Assembly (NCBI GenBank): GCA_036378175.1 | Contig: DASUWY010000034.1 | Span: 1-64,000 of the forward strand | Length of the DNA: 64,000 nucleotides | From: Thermoleophilaceae bacterium | GTDB lineage: Bacteria; Actinomycetota; Thermoleophilia; Solirubrobacterales; Thermoleophilaceae | Direction: 5' to 3' | Part shown: positions 6,960 to 15,378 of the stretch, piece after piece | Layout of the letters: each line of letters opens with the position of its first letter | Position numbering within the stretch: position 1 is the stretch's first letter | The notes under the pieces: generated by a model | Told to the model about the DNA's origin: nothing | The model's database searches: none | What the model saw: only the letters and a program-made list of their open reading frames with translations | Program-made: the position numbers and the translations under genes

Positions 6960-8595
6960 CGGCCACGTGCGGCGTCATGAGCGCGACGAGCGCGAACGGC
7001 GTGAACCACACGATGTAGAGGTAGAACCAGTGGCCGGCCGCGATCTGGAACGCCACCAGGATCGCCGCCGCGAGCGCCGCGATCGTGACGACGTCGCGGC
7101 GGCGGGGCACGAACGCCACCAGCACCGCGAGTCCCACCGCCACCACCTTCGTGACCGTGTGGAGCCAGTTGAGTGAGTGAGCCTGGCCCCAAACGCTGAA
7201 CGGCGACGGGCGGTTGATCTGGTAGCCGAGCGTGCGGTCGTAGAGCGCGTGCAGGCCGCCGCTCGGGATGAAGAAGAGGAACGCGAGCACGAACACCACC
7301 GCGACCGCCAGTCCGGCCTCGACGGTGCGCTTCGAGAACAGCCTGCCGGTGCCGCGCGCGAACAGGGGTCCGAGCGCGAGCGACACGAACTTCGCCGCGG
7401 CCGCGAGCCCGGTGAGCGCCCCGCGGCCGAGCGGCGAGGCGATCGCGAGCAGCGCGTACACGCCGAACATCGCCACGAGCGTGTCGTTCGAGTTACTCGC
7501 CAGCGTGAAGAGTGTGTACGGGTACGCCGCCCAGGCGTACGCGAGGACGATGCCGAGGTGGCGCCCCGCGGGGCCGGCGCGCAGCCGCCGGCCGAGCAGG
7601 AAGAGGCCGAGCATCGTGAGCACATCGAAGGCGATGGCGGCCGCGTGTGCCGCCGGCAGGTCATTCCAGGAGCCGCTCCATGGCCAGATGCGCTCGAACG
7701 GGACGTAGACGAGGTAGTCCACAGGCCCGTACGTGTCGCCGTGCACGTTGTCAGCCGGGAAGGTGCCGTCGTACAGGCGGCTCGCCTGGCCACGGGCGAT
7801 CTTGTGCGCGCCGATCACGCCCGAGTAGCCCACGTCCACCACGTTCGAGTCGACCATGTTCAGCGCCACCCGAAAGCCGATCAGGCCGAACAGCACGACC
7901 CCCAGCACCCAGATCGGAAGCACCGGCACGAGCAACCCGCGCGGTGCACGGCCGCGACGGCGGAAGCCGGCCACGAGCATCCGCACGAAGAGGTAGCCGA
8001 GCACCGGATACACGAGCGGCACCGACATGCCGATGTTCCCGCGCTCGAAGAAGAAGTGCGACACCGCGAAGGCCACGAGCACAAGCAGGTCGAGGTGGAG
8101 CAGCCGGAACGGACGGCGCGGGTCCAAGAAGGGCACGAGGAACAGAAGCCCGAGCGGCAGCCACACGTAGGTGGCGTTGAACTTGCGGCCGAAGGCGCCC
8201 GGGTATCCGCGCGCCATTCGCCACGCCACCTGGTAGCCGGTCCAGCTCTCGGTGACGGCGGCGAAGCGGTCGTCCACAATCGCCTGCGCCATCTCCTTGC
8301 TGCCGGCGAACCAGCTCACCTGCCAGCGCCCGCCGCTCTCCGTGTAGGTGGCGGGTGTGAGGTGCGGATGGCGGCGGAGCTCGTCGGCGATCTTCGGCGC
8401 GCGCTGCGCGATCGTGATCGCCTGGAGGGGTGTGAGGCGGTAGCCCTTCGGCGGCTGCGTCTGGTCCGTGGAGACGTTGGTGAGGGTGGGGAACGCCGAG
8501 GTGCTCGTGCCGGCCGCCGAGGCGGTGGAGCAGGCGGCGAGTAGGAGAAGCGCGACGGCGACCGCTAGGACTAGCGGCCTCGCCCGAAGCTCCAC
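6850..8595 (-). CDS. Polytopic membrane glycosyltransferase-like protein with exported N-terminal domain
   Basis: A 581-residue protein. A hydrophobic leader with a lipobox-like LLLLAAC is followed by about 115 residues of non-membrane sequence (PepSY-like in feel: a repeated helical QAITIAQRAPKIADELRR). About ten membrane helices follow, with GT-C/DUF2029 features such as SNDTLVAMFGVYALL and a conserved Asp-containing loop after the first core helix. GT-C enzymes use polyprenyl-phosphate sugars outside the membrane. GtrA, just upstream with a 25-base overlap, is a likely partner. The GTG at 8595 is the only sensible start. The last 40 residues are basic and overlap ymdB on the other strand. 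Confidence 0.72.
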   Translation of the reverse strand: MELRARPLVLAVAVALLLLAACSTASAAGTSTSAFPTLTNVSTDQTQPPKGYRLTPLQAITIAQRAPKIADELRRHPHLTPATYTESGGRWQVSWFAGSKEMAQAIVDDRFAAVTESWTGYQVAWRMARGYPGAFGRKFNATYVWLPLGLLFLVPFLDPRRPFRLLHLDLLVLVAFAVSHFFFERGNIGMSVPLVYPVLGYLFVRMLVAGFRRRGRAPRGLLVPVLPIWVLGVVLFGLIGFRVALNMVDSNVVDVGYSGVIGAHKIARGQASRLYDGTFPADNVHGDTYGPVDYLVYVPFERIWPWSGSWNDLPAAHAAAIAFDVLTMLGLFLLGRRLRAGPAGRHLGIVLAYAWAAYPYTLFTLASNSNDTLVAMFGVYALLAIASPLGRGALTGLAAAAKFVSLALGPLFARGTGRLFSKRTVEAGLAVAVVFVLAFLFFIPSGGLHALYDRTLGYQINRPSPFSVWGQAHSLNWLHTVTKVVAVGLAVLVAFVPRRRDVVTIAALAAAILVAFQIAAGHWFYLYIVWFTPFALVALMTPHVAVTQPEAESARSNGRGRRLPLRSPLPSPRGLHLRSRT

Positions 8596-9029
8596 ATCTT
8601 GTTCCCGAGGAAGTTGAACGGCGTGGCGATCACGAGCGACACCGCCTGCGAGAGCACCTTCGGGGCGCCGAAGGTCGTGATGAGCAGCTCCAGCACGCCG
8701 AGCTGGATCGCGAAGGCGAAGACGCTGACGGTGAAGAAGCGCGCGGCCTGGAAGCCGGCGTGTCCGTCCTGTGCTCCAAAGGTCCAATGGCGGTTCAGCC
8801 AAAAGTTGTTGGTGACGGCGACGAGGAACGCAATGGTCGCGGCAACGAGATGATGAACGCCCAGGCCCACCGCGAGCAGCGCGAACACCGCCAGGTTAAG
8901 CACTGTGCCGGTCCCACCGACGCACGCGAACTTGAAGAGCTGGATCCAGTTCTTCGTATTCCGCATTCCGTGGCGGAGGCGCGTGTGAACGCGCGGCGGG
9001 GTTGCGATGGGTTGGTCGGTGGCGTTCAT
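8571..9029 (-). CDS. GtrA-like membrane protein
   Basis: A 152-residue protein with four predicted membrane helices after a cytoplasmic N-terminus of about 30 residues. Typical GtrA landmarks are FKFACVGGTGTVLNLAVF, AVTNNFWLNRHWTF and PFNFLGNKMWSFGR. GtrA proteins take part in polysaccharide assembly, probably moving polyprenyl-linked sugars across the membrane. The ATG overlaps the stop of the upstream phosphodiesterase (ATGA), and the end overlaps the downstream glycosyltransferase by 25 bases, so the three are one translational unit. Confidence 0.93.
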   Translation of the reverse strand: MNATDQPIATPPRVHTRLRHGMRNTKNWIQLFKFACVGGTGTVLNLAVFALLAVGLGVHHLVAATIAFLVAVTNNFWLNRHWTFGAQDGHAGFQAARFFTVSVFAFAIQLGVLELLITTFGAPKVLSQAVSLVIATPFNFLGNKMWSFGRGR

Positions 9030-10495
9030 TGCGAAGACACTTGGAAGTGGTCGAGCACCATCGGCGTCACGTCTTCAATCGACCACTGCCGCTGAAGATC
9101 CAACTTGGGGCCAGTTCCAGCGTAAATCAAAACGCCGAACGAGTCGCCCCTATGGAGCGACCCGTGACTTCCGCCACCCACGTGGTCGGTGCCACCCCAG
9201 TCTACGAACTCGTACCCGGGCATGGCGGATATCAATACATCTCCTGAATGAGGACACGTTAAGGATGACCAGAGGCGCCCAAGGGCGTCCGGATAGATGC
9301 GGCTCGACACGCGCCCGTCCTCGATGCGGAGATCGAGGGCGTTCTCATCGCCCTCCACGCTCCAGCGCCGCCCGCGCTCGTCCTCGAGATCGCCGTCCGG
9401 CGCGAAGCGAAGCTCGCCTCGCTCGCTCCACACCGCGGCCTCGTCGCCCGCCAGATGCACGACCAGATCGAGCCCGTCCACGGCTTGAAGATCGCGGGCG
9501 ATGCGCGGCCGCGCCTGCTCGCGGCGCTCCGGGTCGAGCACGTAGACCATCGCCGAACGCGCGGCCGGCGATACCGCCAGCTCGGCCGTTTCGGGCGCCG
9601 GGTCGGCGGGCGTGAGCACGCGCCAGTTGGGAAGCGCGCGCATCAGGTTCACCCGGTCCTCCACGCTCGTCTGCGAGTGGTCCGACATCACGATCACCGC
9701 GTGCTCGTCGAGGAACGCTTCCGGGCCTCCCGCCACGTGCATGATCCGCTCGAGGGCGCGATCGGCGCCGGCGATCGACTGCACCTGTGCGTAAGGGCCG
9801 TACTTGTGCGAGTAGGTGTCGTTGTCCGGCAGCGAGAAGAGCATGAAGTCGAAGAGATCGTTCTCCACGAGGTAAGCCCCCACGCAACCCGTGTGCTGGT
9901 CGCGCTGACCCGGGCGGCCGAGCATCGAGGTGCAGCCGGTCTTGCGCGACTGGAAGATGTCCGCGTAGAAGAGCTCGGTGGGCCCGTAGACGGCGTGCGT
10001 GAACTGGGCCGCGCGCGCGATGGCGGGGTACACGCCCTCCTCCGCCAGCCGGTGCCTCGTGCGACCGCGGTAGATCAGGAACGTGGTGCACGCCGTCCGG
10101 TGGCCGGCGTCCTCGAGCTGCTCGTACACGGTGGGGGTGGCCCGGCTGAGGTGGGCCATGTTCATGTTGTAGACCGTGTCGTAGAGCGAGCGGCGGATGC
10201 CGAACGCGCGGGTGGCCTGGAACGACGAGCCGTACTCGATGTAGCGCCCCTCACCGCGGTGGTACCAGTTCATCGACGGGACGTGGTGGCGATCGGGGCC
10301 CACGCCCGTGGCGATGGCCGACGATGCCACAGGCGTGACCGACGGATACGAGGACACGCATTCACGCACGTACGTGCCGCGCTCCACCACCGCCTTCAGC
10401 GCCGGGGCGCGGCCCTCAGCCATCGCGCGGTCGAGCAGCTCCGGCTTGAGCGAATCGATTACCGCCAGGACGAGCTTCTTTGGGCGGTCCGCCAC
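9026..10495 (-). CDS. Nucleotide pyrophosphatase/phosphodiesterase-like protein (alkaline phosphatase superfamily)
   Basis: A 489-residue enzyme of the type I phosphodiesterase family. The first metal site is VLAVIDSLKPE. The nucleophile threonine lies in SSYPSVTPVASSAIATG, other metal ligands in SLPDNDTYSHKYGP (DxxxxxH) and VIVMSDHSQT (DH), and a final histidine in GGSHGSLHRGDSFG. No signal peptide is seen, suggesting a cytoplasmic enzyme or one held at the membrane by partners. GTG at 10495 is chosen because the family starts directly with the first strand. It sits in an operon with GtrA and a GT-C-like enzyme, so a lipid-linked or nucleotide-sugar substrate is plausible, unproven. Confidence 0.85.
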   Translation of the reverse strand: MADRPKKLVLAVIDSLKPELLDRAMAEGRAPALKAVVERGTYVRECVSSYPSVTPVASSAIATGVGPDRHHVPSMNWYHRGEGRYIEYGSSFQATRAFGIRRSLYDTVYNMNMAHLSRATPTVYEQLEDAGHRTACTTFLIYRGRTRHRLAEEGVYPAIARAAQFTHAVYGPTELFYADIFQSRKTGCTSMLGRPGQRDQHTGCVGAYLVENDLFDFMLFSLPDNDTYSHKYGPYAQVQSIAGADRALERIMHVAGGPEAFLDEHAVIVMSDHSQTSVEDRVNLMRALPNWRVLTPADPAPETAELAVSPAARSAMVYVLDPERREQARPRIARDLQAVDGLDLVVHLAGDEAAVWSERGELRFAPDGDLEDERGRRWSVEGDENALDLRIEDGRVSSRIYPDALGRLWSSLTCPHSGDVLISAMPGYEFVDWGGTDHVGGGSHGSLHRGDSFGVLIYAGTGPKLDLQRQWSIEDVTPMVLDHFQVSSQ

Positions 10496-10508
10496 TAGGC
10501 CGCAACCA

Positions 10509-11096
10509 CTAGCGAAGGATGCGCAGGCCTTCGTACTTCTGGCCGCCCGACTTCTGGCCGGCGAGCAGGAGGAACACGAAGCCGGCGAGCGCGACAAACG
10601 AGATCGGCGGGAAGAGGATCGCCAGGCCCGCGAGAGCCAGCGAGATCAGGTCCGCGTAGGCGGTGAGGAAGGACGCCGCCGAGGCGTCAAGGCGGCGGCG
10701 CGTGCGGCGCATCAACCCGGCGATGGCCGCGAAGCCCAGCAGGGCGCAGGCCACCCCGCCGATCAGCCCGGGCCAGCTCGTGTAGTTCCCGTCGGCGAGC
10801 GAGCCCGCGAAGAGAAGCGCGCCCAAGGCCATTCCCAGCAAGCCGAGCACCAGCTCCGCCTGGCGCGAGCTCGCGAGGCTGGGGCGGTTGCGTTCGACCA
10901 GATAGGCGATCACCGCGAGCGCAAACATCAGCGCCAGCCACCATTCGCTCTCGAGGAACGCGTACCCAGTGCCGCTGAAGTCGAGCCCCGTGTCGGCGCG
11001 GGCAAGCGCGCCCGCAAGGAGGGGCGGCAGAAACGGCCGGACGCCGCTCGAGCCCGCAAGTCCGGCGCCCTGCCCGATATCGAGGAAAAGGCTCAT
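10509..11096 (-). CDS. DUF4126 family membrane protein
   Basis: A 195-residue protein with about five hydrophobic helices. The glycine-rich N-terminal GQGAGLAGSSGVRPFLPPLLAG motif and the loop TGLDFSGTGYAFLES are characteristic of DUF4126. Function is unknown. It is the first gene of the minus-strand envelope operon leading into the phosphodiesterase 13 bases downstream. ATG at 11096 fits the family start. Confidence 0.85.
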   Translation of the reverse strand: MSLFLDIGQGAGLAGSSGVRPFLPPLLAGALARADTGLDFSGTGYAFLESEWWLALMFALAVIAYLVERNRPSLASSRQAELVLGLLGMALGALLFAGSLADGNYTSWPGLIGGVACALLGFAAIAGLMRRTRRRLDASAASFLTAYADLISLALAGLAILFPPISFVALAGFVFLLLAGQKSGGQKYEGLRILR

Positions 11097-11191
11097 GGTC
11101 GGTACGCTCCGATGAAGCGGCCATGACGATAGAGGACCATCCACGCAGGGGCGCGAGGAGGGACCAGGGCCCGGGCGGCGAACGTCCGCCC

Positions 11192-12544
11192 ATGGAGCCA
11201 AGGCGCTCCACCTCGCGCGACCTCGAACGCTACGCCGGGCTGTTCGCCACCCGCACGCGGGTGATGAAGTCGTCCGCCATGCGCGACCTGATGGCGATCA
11301 CGGCGCGGCCCGAGGTGATCTCGTTCGCCGGCGGTCTGCCCGACACGGGCACCTTCCCGCCCGGCACGTTCGCCGCTGTGGCCGGCCGGATCGCGGCGGA
11401 GTCGTGTGCCAAGGCGCTGCAGTACGGGCCCACCGAGGGGCTGATCGAGACGAAGGAGTGCATCGCCGAGGTGATGGCGGCGGACGGCACTCCGGTGGAC
11501 CTCGAGGACATGATCGTGACCACCGGCGGCCAGCAGGGGATCGACCTCGTGACGAAGACGCTGATCGATCCCGGCGACGTGGTGGTGGCCGAGGCGCCCA
11601 CCTACCCGGGCGCCGTGCCCACGTTCTCGTCGTACCAGGCCGACGTGGTGCAGATCGAGATGGACTCGGACGGCATGCGCATCGACCTGCTCGAGGAGAC
11701 GCTCGCGCGCCTCGACCGCGAGGGTCGCAAGCCCAAGTTCATCTACACGATCCCGAACTTCCAGAACCCGGCCGGCGTGACGATGTCGCTCGAGCGGCGC
11801 GTGCGCCTCGTGGAGATCGCGCACGAGCGCGAGCTGCTCGTGCTCGAGGACAACCCGTACAGCCTGCTGCGGTATGAGGGCGACTCCGTGCCGTCGCTTC
11901 ACTCGCTCGACGGTGGCGTGTTCGTGATGTACCTCGGCACGTTCTCGAAGATCCTCTCGCCGGGCATCCGGCTTGGCTGGGTGGTGGCGCCACCGCCGGT
12001 GCTCGACAAGATCAACCAGGGCAAGGCCGGCGCCGACCTCTGTAGCTCGACCCTGTCGCAGCTGATGGTTCAGGCCTACTTCCGCGAGGTGCGCTGGCGC
12101 GACTACGTCGACTCCTTGACGCAGATCTACCGCGACCGGCGCGACACGATGCTCGACGCTCTGGCCGAGCATTTCCCGCCGCAGGCGGAGTGGACGCGTC
12201 CGGGTGGCGGGCTCTTCATCTGGGCCACGCTGCCCGACTTCATCGACACCACCGACCTGCTCGCGCGCTGCCTGCGTGACAACGTGGCCTTCGTGCCGGG
12301 TGAGCAGGCGTACATGGACGGGCGGGGACGCAATTCGATGCGGCTCAACTTTTCGATCTCGGACAACGAGACGATTCAGGAGGGCGTTCGACGCATCGGG
12401 AAGGTGCTGGAGGAGCTTGTGGCCCTGTACGGGACGCTTACCGGGGCGGAGGTCGCAGGTCGCAGGTCGCAGGTGGCAGAGCCCGAGCCCGAGAGTGGGC
12501 GGGTCCTTCGTATGCCCGAACGGCGGCGGCGGGCTTCTGGCTGA
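11192..12544 (+). CDS. PLP-dependent aminotransferase (2-aminoadipate/aromatic aminotransferase class, ARO8-like)
   Basis: A fold-type I aminotransferase of about 450 residues without the GntR domain of MocR regulators. Landmarks are ISFAGGLPDTGTFP, LQYGPTEGL, TTGGQQGIDLV, PNFQNPAGVTMS, the cofactor Asp/Tyr in LEDNPYSLLRY and the PLP lysine in LGTFSKILSPGIRLGW. The terminal arginine site is NSMRLNFS. It resembles LysN/2-aminoadipate transaminases. An ATG at 11123 would add 23 low-complexity basic residues, so 11192 is preferred. The C-terminal 30 residues (RRSQ to RRRRASG) look non-native and are coded by a heptamer repeat and its flank. The stop overlaps the ddl start (TGATG). Confidence 0.9.
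   Translation: MEPRRSTSRDLERYAGLFATRTRVMKSSAMRDLMAITARPEVISFAGGLPDTGTFPPGTFAAVAGRIAAESCAKALQYGPTEGLIETKECIAEVMAADGTPVDLEDMIVTTGGQQGIDLVTKTLIDPGDVVVAEAPTYPGAVPTFSSYQADVVQIEMDSDGMRIDLLEETLARLDREGRKPKFIYTIPNFQNPAGVTMSLERRVRLVEIAHERELLVLEDNPYSLLRYEGDSVPSLHSLDGGVFVMYLGTFSKILSPGIRLGWVVAPPPVLDKINQGKAGADLCSSTLSQLMVQAYFREVRWRDYVDSLTQIYRDRRDTMLDALAEHFPPQAEWTRPGGGLFIWATLPDFIDTTDLLARCLRDNVAFVPGEQAYMDGRGRNSMRLNFSISDNETIQEGVRRIGKVLEELVALYGTLTGAEVAGRRSQVAEPEPESGRVLRMPERRRRASG
12451..12478 (+). repeat. Tandem 7-base repeat inside the aminotransferase 3' end
   Basis: Three perfect units GGTCGCA (12451-12471) plus one variant GGTGGCA (12472-12478). Because 7 is not a multiple of 3, gain or loss of a unit would shift the reading frame of the aminotransferase tail and could change its coupling to ddl. 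Confidence 0.85.
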
Positions 12545-13497
12545 TGGGGCGGATTGCCGTTCTCAAGGGTGGGAGCTCCTTGGAGCGGCAGGTGTCGCTC
12601 CGATCCGCTGCGCGCGTTGAGGATGCTCTGGCGCGGCTCGGGCATCAGGTCGTGCCGGTGGATGTGGGGCCGGATCTGGTGGAGCGGCTTCGCTCTGAGG
12701 CGCCGGAGGCGGCGTTCATCGCGCTCCACGGGGTGGGCGGCGAGGACGGGACGGTTCAGGAGCTGCTCGAGATCCTCGGCATTCCGTACACCGGGTCTGG
12801 CGTGCTCGCCTGCATGCGCTCGATGGACAAGGTGCTGTCCAAGCACCTGCTCCGCGAGGCCGGCATTCCCACGCCCGAGTTCTTCGCCTTCAACGAGACC
12901 GCGTTCAAGGGGCTCGGCGCCGCGGGCGTGCTGCCCGCGATGGAGGAGCGACTCGACTTCCCGATCGTCGTGAAGCCGGCCGCGCAGGGGTCGGCGCTCG
13001 GGATCAAGTTCGCGCGCACCGCCTCCGACGTGCCCGGCGCGCTCGTGGCCGCGTTCTCGTACGACACGCGCGTGCTGCTCGAGCGCTACGTCCGGGGGCG
13101 CGACCTCGCGGTGTCCGTGCTCGAGGGGGCGGCGCTGCCGGTGGTGGAGGCCGTGCCGCAGGATGAGGAGTTCTACGACTTCGAGTCGCGTTACGAGATC
13201 GGCCGCACAACGTTCGTGTGCCCGGCGGATCTGCCGGAGCCGGTCACCGCGCGCGCCCAGGCTCTTGCCGTCGCCACCTACGAGCTGCTCGGCTGCCACG
13301 GCGTGGCCCGCGTGGACATGATGCTCGAGGCGGAGACCTCGGAGCTGTTCGTGCTCGAGGCGAACGTGATCCCGGGAATGACCGACACGAGCCTCCTGCC
13401 CCAGGCGGCCGAGGCGGCGGGGATCACGTTCGAGGCGCTCGTGGAGCGGATGCTCGAGCTGGCGTTCGAGCGGGACGCCGGCAGGGCTGCGGTTTAG
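12544..13497 (+). CDS. ddl: D-alanine--D-alanine ligase
   Basis: ATP-grasp ligase of 317 residues joining two D-alanines for peptidoglycan. Motifs run in order: KGGSSLERQVSLRSA, HGVGGEDGTVQELLEILGIPYTG, the serine/lysine ATP-binding segment PIVVKPAAQGSALGIK and GVARVDMMLE. The metal-binding end is VLEANVIPGMTDTSLLPQAA. N-terminal HGxxGEDG and C-terminal ExNxxPGMT are intact, so it should be active. Its ATG shares a base with the aminotransferase stop and its TAG shares a base with the next GTG, so three genes form one unit. It could also act on D-Ala-D-lactate-type substrates, but nothing indicates this. Confidence 0.95.
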   Translation: MGRIAVLKGGSSLERQVSLRSAARVEDALARLGHQVVPVDVGPDLVERLRSEAPEAAFIALHGVGGEDGTVQELLEILGIPYTGSGVLACMRSMDKVLSKHLLREAGIPTPEFFAFNETAFKGLGAAGVLPAMEERLDFPIVVKPAAQGSALGIKFARTASDVPGALVAAFSYDTRVLLERYVRGRDLAVSVLEGAALPVVEAVPQDEEFYDFESRYEIGRTTFVCPADLPEPVTARAQALAVATYELLGCHGVARVDMMLEAETSELFVLEANVIPGMTDTSLLPQAAEAAGITFEALVERMLELAFERDAGRAAV

Positions 13498-13889
13498 TGG
13501 ACAACATCGAGATCCTCAAGCCCATCTACGCGGAATGGGACCAGGGGATCTACGGCTCTGCCAACCCCTACGCGGACGATGTGGTCCTTTCCCTCTCCCC
13601 CGACTTCCCGGACATTGGGATCGAGCCCGGCTATCAGGGTCTGGTCGAGGCGATGCGCTACTGGATCCGCGCCTGGGAACGCCCGTTCATCGTGCACGCG
13701 GACGAGTTCATCGACCTCGGCGACGACAAGGTGATGGTGCTCGGCTGGTGGCGGGGCACGAGCAAGGGGTCAGGTCACGTGGTGGAGCGCGAGGCGGCGC
13801 ATCTCTGGAAGATGCGCGACGGCAAGGCGATCAAGCTGATGCTTTGCCGAGATGAAGCAGAGGCAAGAGAGTTCGCGAAGGACTTCTGA
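13497..13889 (+). CDS. SnoaL-like/NTF2-fold protein
   Basis: A 130-residue protein with GTG start overlapping the ddl stop (TAGTG). The pattern of an N-terminal helix (IEILKPIYAEWDQG), GYQGLVEAMRYWIRAWERPFIVHADEFIDLGDDKVMVLGWW and a closing strand pair fits the cone-shaped SnoaL/NTF2 fold. Members bind small hydrophobic ligands or act as isomerases, dehydratases or stress proteins; no catalytic pair is evident here. It ends 9 bases before the convergent DUF151 gene. Confidence 0.8.
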   Translation: MDNIEILKPIYAEWDQGIYGSANPYADDVVLSLSPDFPDIGIEPGYQGLVEAMRYWIRAWERPFIVHADEFIDLGDDKVMVLGWWRGTSKGSGHVVEREAAHLWKMRDGKAIKLMLCRDEAEAREFAKDF

Positions 13890-13898
13890 GCCTGCGAC

Positions 13899-14387
13899 CT
13901 ATTCGCCGGCCGCGAAATCCTCGGGCGTGACGTTGTCGAGGAAGTCCTTGAACTTCTCGACCACTTCCTCGGTGTCCTCGACCTCGTGCTCGAACTCGAT
14001 CGCCGACTCCTCGATCACGGACTCGGCGGCGAAGATCGGGGCGCTGGTGCGGACGGCGAGCGCGAGGGCGTCGGACGGGCGCGAGTCGATCTCGATCTCG
14101 CGTCCGTTCATCTGGAGCGTGATCGAGGCGTAGAAGGTGTTCTCCTTCAGCTCGGTGACGGCGACCTTGCTGCAGGACACGTCGAGCTCGCCGAGCATGT
14201 CGTTGATCAGGTCGTGCGTCATGGGGCGTGGCGTGGTGGCGCCCTGAAGCTTCATGAGGATCGCGGCAGCCTCGGGATGGCCAATCCAAATCGGCAGGAA
14301 CTTGTTCCCCTCGCGCGTCTTCAGGAGCACGATCGGCTGCTTGCCGACCATGTCGAAGCTCACGCCATAGATCACCATCTCGAGCAT
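13899..14387 (-). CDS. Bifunctional nuclease family protein (DUF151)
   Basis: A 162-residue protein. The BFN/DUF151 domain fills residues 1-130, with the signature IWIGHPEAAAILMKLQG, RPMTHDLINDML and the highly conserved IDSRPSDALALAVR. The domain is followed by an acidic tail (EEVVEKFKDFLDNVTPEDF). Related plant and bacterial proteins have been linked to DNase/RNase activity and stress responses. The ATG at 14387 is preceded by GGGAG, and TAGACT on the minus strand about 40 bases upstream could be its -10, giving a leadered transcript. Confidence 0.9.
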   Translation of the reverse strand: MLEMVIYGVSFDMVGKQPIVLLKTREGNKFLPIWIGHPEAAAILMKLQGATTPRPMTHDLINDMLGELDVSCSKVAVTELKENTFYASITLQMNGREIEIDSRPSDALALAVRTSAPIFAAESVIEESAIEFEHEVEDTEEVVEKFKDFLDNVTPEDFAAGE

Positions 14388-14453
14388 CGGATTGAAGCTC
14401 CCTCACTCCAAAGAGCCGGTCTCCGGGACAGTCTAGAGATAGGTCAACCCCAC

Positions 14454-14459
14454 TACGCT
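14454..14459 (+). promoter_or_regulatory. Candidate -10 element for the glycosyltransferase at 14468
   Basis: TACGCT ends 8 bases before the GTG start, the recurring leaderless spacing in this window. No ribosome binding site precedes the GTG. Confidence 0.45.
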
Positions 14460-14467
14460 GCCCCGGC

Positions 14468-15340
14468 GTGAATGGGCATCTCCGAATAGCGGTCTGCACA
14501 AACCGGAGCCCGGCCGAGGCTGCCGAATCGCTGGCCGCGCTGCGGTCACAGGCGCCGCCGGGGGCGCTCGTGGTGGTGACGAGCGGGCTGTCCTCCGATG
14601 CGGCGTCGAAGTTCGATGGAACGGTGCTGGTGGAGCCTCGCCGTGGGCTTTCGCGCGCGCGAAACCGGGCGCTCGACTGGTGCGACGAGGATGATGTGCT
14701 CGCGTTCGTGGATGACGACGCCGTGGTCTGTTCCGGCTGGTTTGCAGGGCTTTTGCGCGCCTGGGAGGAGGCTCCGGACGAGATCGCGTGCATTGGCGGC
14801 CCGATCCGCCCTCGCTGGCCGGCCGGCGGTCCGCCGGCGTGGGTGTCGCCCCCGATCCTGCCGGTTCTCACTCTGCTCGACCTGGGCGCCGAGGAGCGCG
14901 ACCTGGATCCGTCCATGACCACCGTCTACGGGGCAAACATCTCGTTCCGGGTTTCCGCGCTGCGACGGGTTGGAGGCTTCGACCCGGCCTTCGGCCACAG
15001 CGGAAGCCGGATCTTCTTCTCCGAGGAGGACGAGGCACAGCGGGCACTGGCGCGGCTGGGGTACCGGGTGCGGTACGTGCCTGACGCGGCGGTGGAGCAC
15101 GTGATCCCGGCGAAGCGGCTTACTCGGGCTTCGTTTCTTCGGCGGCGGTTCGCCTACGGGGTGACGCTCGGCGTGCGGCGAGCGCGGCCTTTGCGGCTCA
15201 CGGCGCGGCAAGCGATCAGTTCGAGCGCAGGGACGGTTGTCGCGCTGGGCCGGAAGAAGCTGGTGATGGAGCGAGCAGTCCGCGCCGCCGAGAACCTCGG
15301 CGTGCTCTGGGGCCTGATGCGCCCGAAGCGTCCCAGTTAG
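14468..15340 (+). CDS. Family 2 glycosyltransferase
   Basis: A 290-residue GT-A enzyme. The nucleotide-sugar region shows EPRRGLSRARNRALDWC, the DxD-type metal site VLAFVDDDAVVCSGW and the acceptor segment TVYGANISFRVSALRRVGGFDPAFGH, and the catalytic acid region is FFSEEDEAQRALARLGYRVRYVPDAAVEH. It is cytoplasmic with a basic C-terminal tail and no obvious membrane helix. It stands alone between convergent and divergent neighbours, so the acceptor is not indicated; a cell-surface glycan is likely. Confidence 0.88.
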   Translation: MNGHLRIAVCTNRSPAEAAESLAALRSQAPPGALVVVTSGLSSDAASKFDGTVLVEPRRGLSRARNRALDWCDEDDVLAFVDDDAVVCSGWFAGLLRAWEEAPDEIACIGGPIRPRWPAGGPPAWVSPPILPVLTLLDLGAEERDLDPSMTTVYGANISFRVSALRRVGGFDPAFGHSGSRIFFSEEDEAQRALARLGYRVRYVPDAAVEHVIPAKRLTRASFLRRRFAYGVTLGVRRARPLRLTARQAISSSAGTVVALGRKKLVMERAVRAAENLGVLWGLMRPKRPS

Positions 15341-15378
15341 CTGTTGCAGGGGAACAGCCAGTTGGGATTGCTCGTGCC

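Noticed and set aside
15341-15378. Terminator between the glycosyltransferase and response regulator genes
   Set aside because: CTGTT and AACAG can pair around a short loop, but the stem is only 5 bases and there is no T tract on either strand.
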